This document shows, in pieces, positions 4,326-6,323 of a stretch of DNA of 6,323 bases (position 1 is the stretch's first letter; every line of letters starts with the position of its first letter). Location: positions 1 to 6,323 of the forward strand of contig JAGHBD010000014.1 in assembly GCA_021161135.1 (NCBI GenBank), read 5' to 3'. Below the pieces are notes generated by a model, which saw nothing but the letters and a program-made list of their open reading frames with translations, did not search any database and was not told the origin of the DNA. The position numbers were made by a program, and so were the translations under genes. This DNA is from Thermoplasmata archaeon (GTDB taxonomy: Archaea > Thermoplasmatota > E2 > UBA202 > JdFR-43).

Positions 4326-6323
4326 AAGAGTATGTTACGCTTCTCGAATTCTTCTTTTGTGTAATTCCTGTCTCCAAATGTAGCTTTAATATCATCATAA
4401 TGAGATATAGATATGATGAAGGCATCCAACATTAAATTAACAGATTCTCCCTTTTTCTTTAATTCCTCATTTACTTTGTTCTCTATTTCCTTTATATATG
4501 TGGCGCATAATTGAATTTTATCGTCATTGAAATTTCCAAGATTTCTGATGCCTTTTGGATCTACAAAAATCATGTTTTGTGTATTTTCGTTTTTGACCCA
4601 TATAATAAAATCTGGATAGAAACCAGAGCTTATAAAAAATCCTATTCCTTTCCTAGAGAGATTTCTGAGTAAGAATATATCAATGTTTCTAAGTGATTTT
4701 TTATTCCTATTTAAGAAATTTCTCAAATCGTTTACAAATTTTGTCTCGCCTTTATTCAATTTTATAGGGGTTGATTTAATTTCTTCTTTGTTTTTCTTCC
4801 AGATCACCAGGGGGGTATATAGATGATTGTCAAGATGTACTATAAAAGAATCCCATTTCTTCCATTTTTCGGGAGGTTTTCCGTTATTAGAATTATATTC
4901 GCCAAGCTGTTTTATAACTTCCGCTATATCATTTGTTAATCTTCTCGGAATTTTGATAATAATCTCATTATTTTCTGGAAACATAGCAGGATGTTCCTTT
5001 ATCGTCAAAGGTTCGACCTCTAAGTAATCCATTGTTTTCCTTTTTTCTTCTCTTTTGTAAAATTTCTGGATATAATCTTTCAAAACCATCAAAATCAAAT
5101 TCTGCAATTTTTCAATCCCACCAAAGGATGTTATTCTCAATACGGGCTTGCTTCCATTACCTTCAATTTTCAATCCCGGAGATTCAGCAATAAATATCTT
5201 ATACTTCTTAGACAATATTATTTGTTTAAGGCTCTCTCTATTTATAAGCAGATTAAACATTCCTTTGGTGATTTTATAATTCATAATATCTGAATAAATT
5301 GAATCCCAATAAAGCAATTCAAAATAATCATCTGGTATATCCAAAGGTTCTTCAGTAACGGTATCAACTCTTCCAACTGTCAAACCATGTGCAATTGTAA
5401 TTTTTGGTCTTAAATCTATCTTGATATTCTTCAAAATATTTTCATCAATTTTAAGTTTTACAGAATGCTCAAGAAAATCAAAATCTTCTTTGGTTTTAAT
5501 GGTATAAATTTTTCCTTCCCATTCTTCCGGCTTGTTGAACCTAATTGAAATAACTATCTCTTCATAATCCACTTCCTCTTTTTCTATTGTAGTAAGGAAT
5601 GCATTTATGTAATCCGCATTTAAACCGAAAATGAAAAGAGTTTGCAGTGCTTTTAATTTATAATCAGGATTCTCTTCTCTTTTCAATGAATAATCTTTGC
5701 CTTTCAGTCTCACACCTCTGCCAAACAATTGGATAATCTGAGGTCCTTCACCCTTTCCCATATTTATTAAACCCATATTTGAAACTCTCCAAGAGTTCCA
5801 ACCTTCAACAAATTTTTTTGAGCCAATAAGAATATTTACGTGAGAATTACTCTCGTTTAGTCCGAAAAACAATGATTGGCTGAAATGGTCTTCTTTAACT
5901 TCAATTTCCGATTCTTTAATCAATTTTTTCAAAGAACGCACATCTCCAACATTAACAACACCAAAATATTTTTCTCCTGTGGGGGTTTTGAGTCCTATTT
6001 CACCTTCAGCGTTCTTTATCTCATAAAGCTCCAATCTTCCCTTACCACCAAAAACTTTTTGATAGATATCCTCAACAATTTCATCCACAGATAATTTTCT
6101 TATAAACTCAAATTTTCCTTTGAAAATATCATTCCCTTCATTGTCTATAAGCCCTGATTTTCCAGTAAGAATTTTCTCGATATTCTCTTTCAAGTAATTT
6201 TCATCTCTTACTATCTTATCTAAAAATTGAATTACTCTAACTACATCCGAATTAATACCTTTCCCTGTAACCTTGCTTCCAACGAAAATCCATAAAGGTT
6301 TTTCTATGTTGTATTTCCTTAGC
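4265..6323 (-). CDS. Helicase-nuclease resembling type III restriction enzyme Res subunit (C-terminal 685 residues, partial)
   Basis: The frame stays open to the window edge, so the N-terminus is missing; a TTG at 6193 is an internal codon, not the likely start. The visible part begins at helicase motif IV (KPLWIFVGSKVTG, visible residues 8-20). It continues through a VNVGD element (123-127) and a motif V-like FVEGWNSWRVSNMGL (171-185) to motif VI, QLFGRGVRLKG (198-208; 5699-5731). These belong to the second RecA-like domain of a superfamily 2 helicase of the DEAD/DEAH, restriction-subunit-R kind. About 360 residues later, YPDFIIWV and IFVDPKGI form a PD-x16-DxK arrangement (P570, D571, D588, K590; 4553-4615), a PD-(D/E)XK nuclease motif. 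Walker A and DEAD motifs should lie beyond 6323. The likely role is ATP-driven cleavage of foreign DNA with a methyltransferase partner. The gene is visibly more AT-rich and lysine/isoleucine-rich than its neighbours, suggesting transfer. Confidence 0.85.
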   Translation of the reverse strand, partial: LRKYNIEKPLWIFVGSKVTGKGINSDVVRVIQFLDKIVRDENYLKENIEKILTGKSGLIDNEGNDIFKGKFEFIRKLSVDEIVEDIYQKVFGGKGRLELYEIKNAEGEIGLKTPTGEKYFGVVNVGDVRSLKKLIKESEIEVKEDHFSQSLFFGLNESNSHVNILIGSKKFVEGWNSWRVSNMGLINMGKGEGPQIIQLFGRGVRLKGKDYSLKREENPDYKLKALQTLFIFGLNADYINAFLTTIEKEEVDYEEIVISIRFNKPEEWEGKIYTIKTKEDFDFLEHSVKLKIDENILKNIKIDLRPKITIAHGLTVGRVDTVTEEPLDIPDDYFELLYWDSIYSDIMNYKITKGMFNLLINRESLKQIILSKKYKIFIAESPGLKIEGNGSKPVLRITSFGGIEKLQNLILMVLKDYIQKFYKREEKRKTMDYLEVEPLTIKEHPAMFPENNEIIIKIPRRLTNDIAEVIKQLGEYNSNNGKPPEKWKKWDSFIVHLDNHLYTPLVIWKKNKEEIKSTPIKLNKGETKFVNDLRNFLNRNKKSLRNIDIFLLRNLSRKGIGFFISSGFYPDFIIWVKNENTQNMIFVDPKGIRNLGNFNDDKIQLCATYIKEIENKVNEELKKKGESVNLMLDAFIISISHYDDIKATFGDRNYTKEEFEKRNILFQEDEMYIKKILEKAGVAKN

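Noticed and set aside
6191..6193. TTG at 6193 as the start of the helicase-nuclease gene
   Set aside because: The frame continues without a stop to 6323 and encodes helicase motif IV upstream of this codon, so the gene is cut by the window edge.
1..6323. CRISPR array, tRNA/rRNA gene or complete insertion sequence
   Set aside because: No regularly spaced repeats, cloverleaf-like sequence, transposase gene or paired terminal inverted repeats were seen on either strand.

Overview
The window is archaeal. It carries ribosomal protein S8e and SRP19, both absent from bacteria, and the archaeal tRNA ribose methylase Trm56. TATA-like boxes lie about 25 bases ahead of start codons that have no leader, while genes inside operons carry Shine-Dalgarno (SD) motifs. 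This mix, the low to moderate GC and the gene types fit a euryarchaeal lineage, perhaps Thermoplasmatota (Aciduliprofundum/DHVE2-like). The lineage is an inference; no 16S or other decisive marker is present.

Layout. Positions 1-242 hold no convincing gene and end in an AT-rich promoter. A two-gene unit then runs rightward: an unrecognised four-helix membrane protein (243-668), overlapping by 7 bases a fusion of Trm56 and an HD-type phosphohydrolase (662-1690). Convergent to it, and sharing the bases TTAA as both stop codons, is a leftward leucine-biosynthesis operon: leuD (2789-3286), then leuB (1687-2799), overlapping by 11 bases. The leuD promoter faces the promoter of a rightward operon for ribosome and protein targeting: S8e (3464-3859) and SRP19 (3849-4136), also overlapping by 11 bases and followed by T-runs that look like an archaeal terminator.

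From about 4170 the character changes. A short coding-like stretch beginning with a CxxC motif (4182 onward) runs into the end of a long, visibly more AT-rich leftward gene (4265 to beyond 6323). That gene encodes the C-terminal part of a superfamily 2 helicase with a PD-(D/E)XK nuclease motif, resembling the Res subunit of type III restriction enzymes. Its N-terminal ATPase half and any methyltransferase partner lie outside the window. This right-hand third looks like the edge of an accessory defence region next to housekeeping genes.

How the genes work together: LeuD and LeuB supply two adjacent steps of leucine synthesis (LeuC is not here). S8e and SRP19 link ribosome assembly to membrane targeting. 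Trm56-HD acts on tRNA, with an unexplained second activity. The helicase-nuclease is probably anti-foreign-DNA. The most notable points are the Trm56-HD fusion with its coupled membrane protein, the partial restriction-like gene with a possible gene remnant at its border, and unusual specificity residues in LeuB and LeuD.
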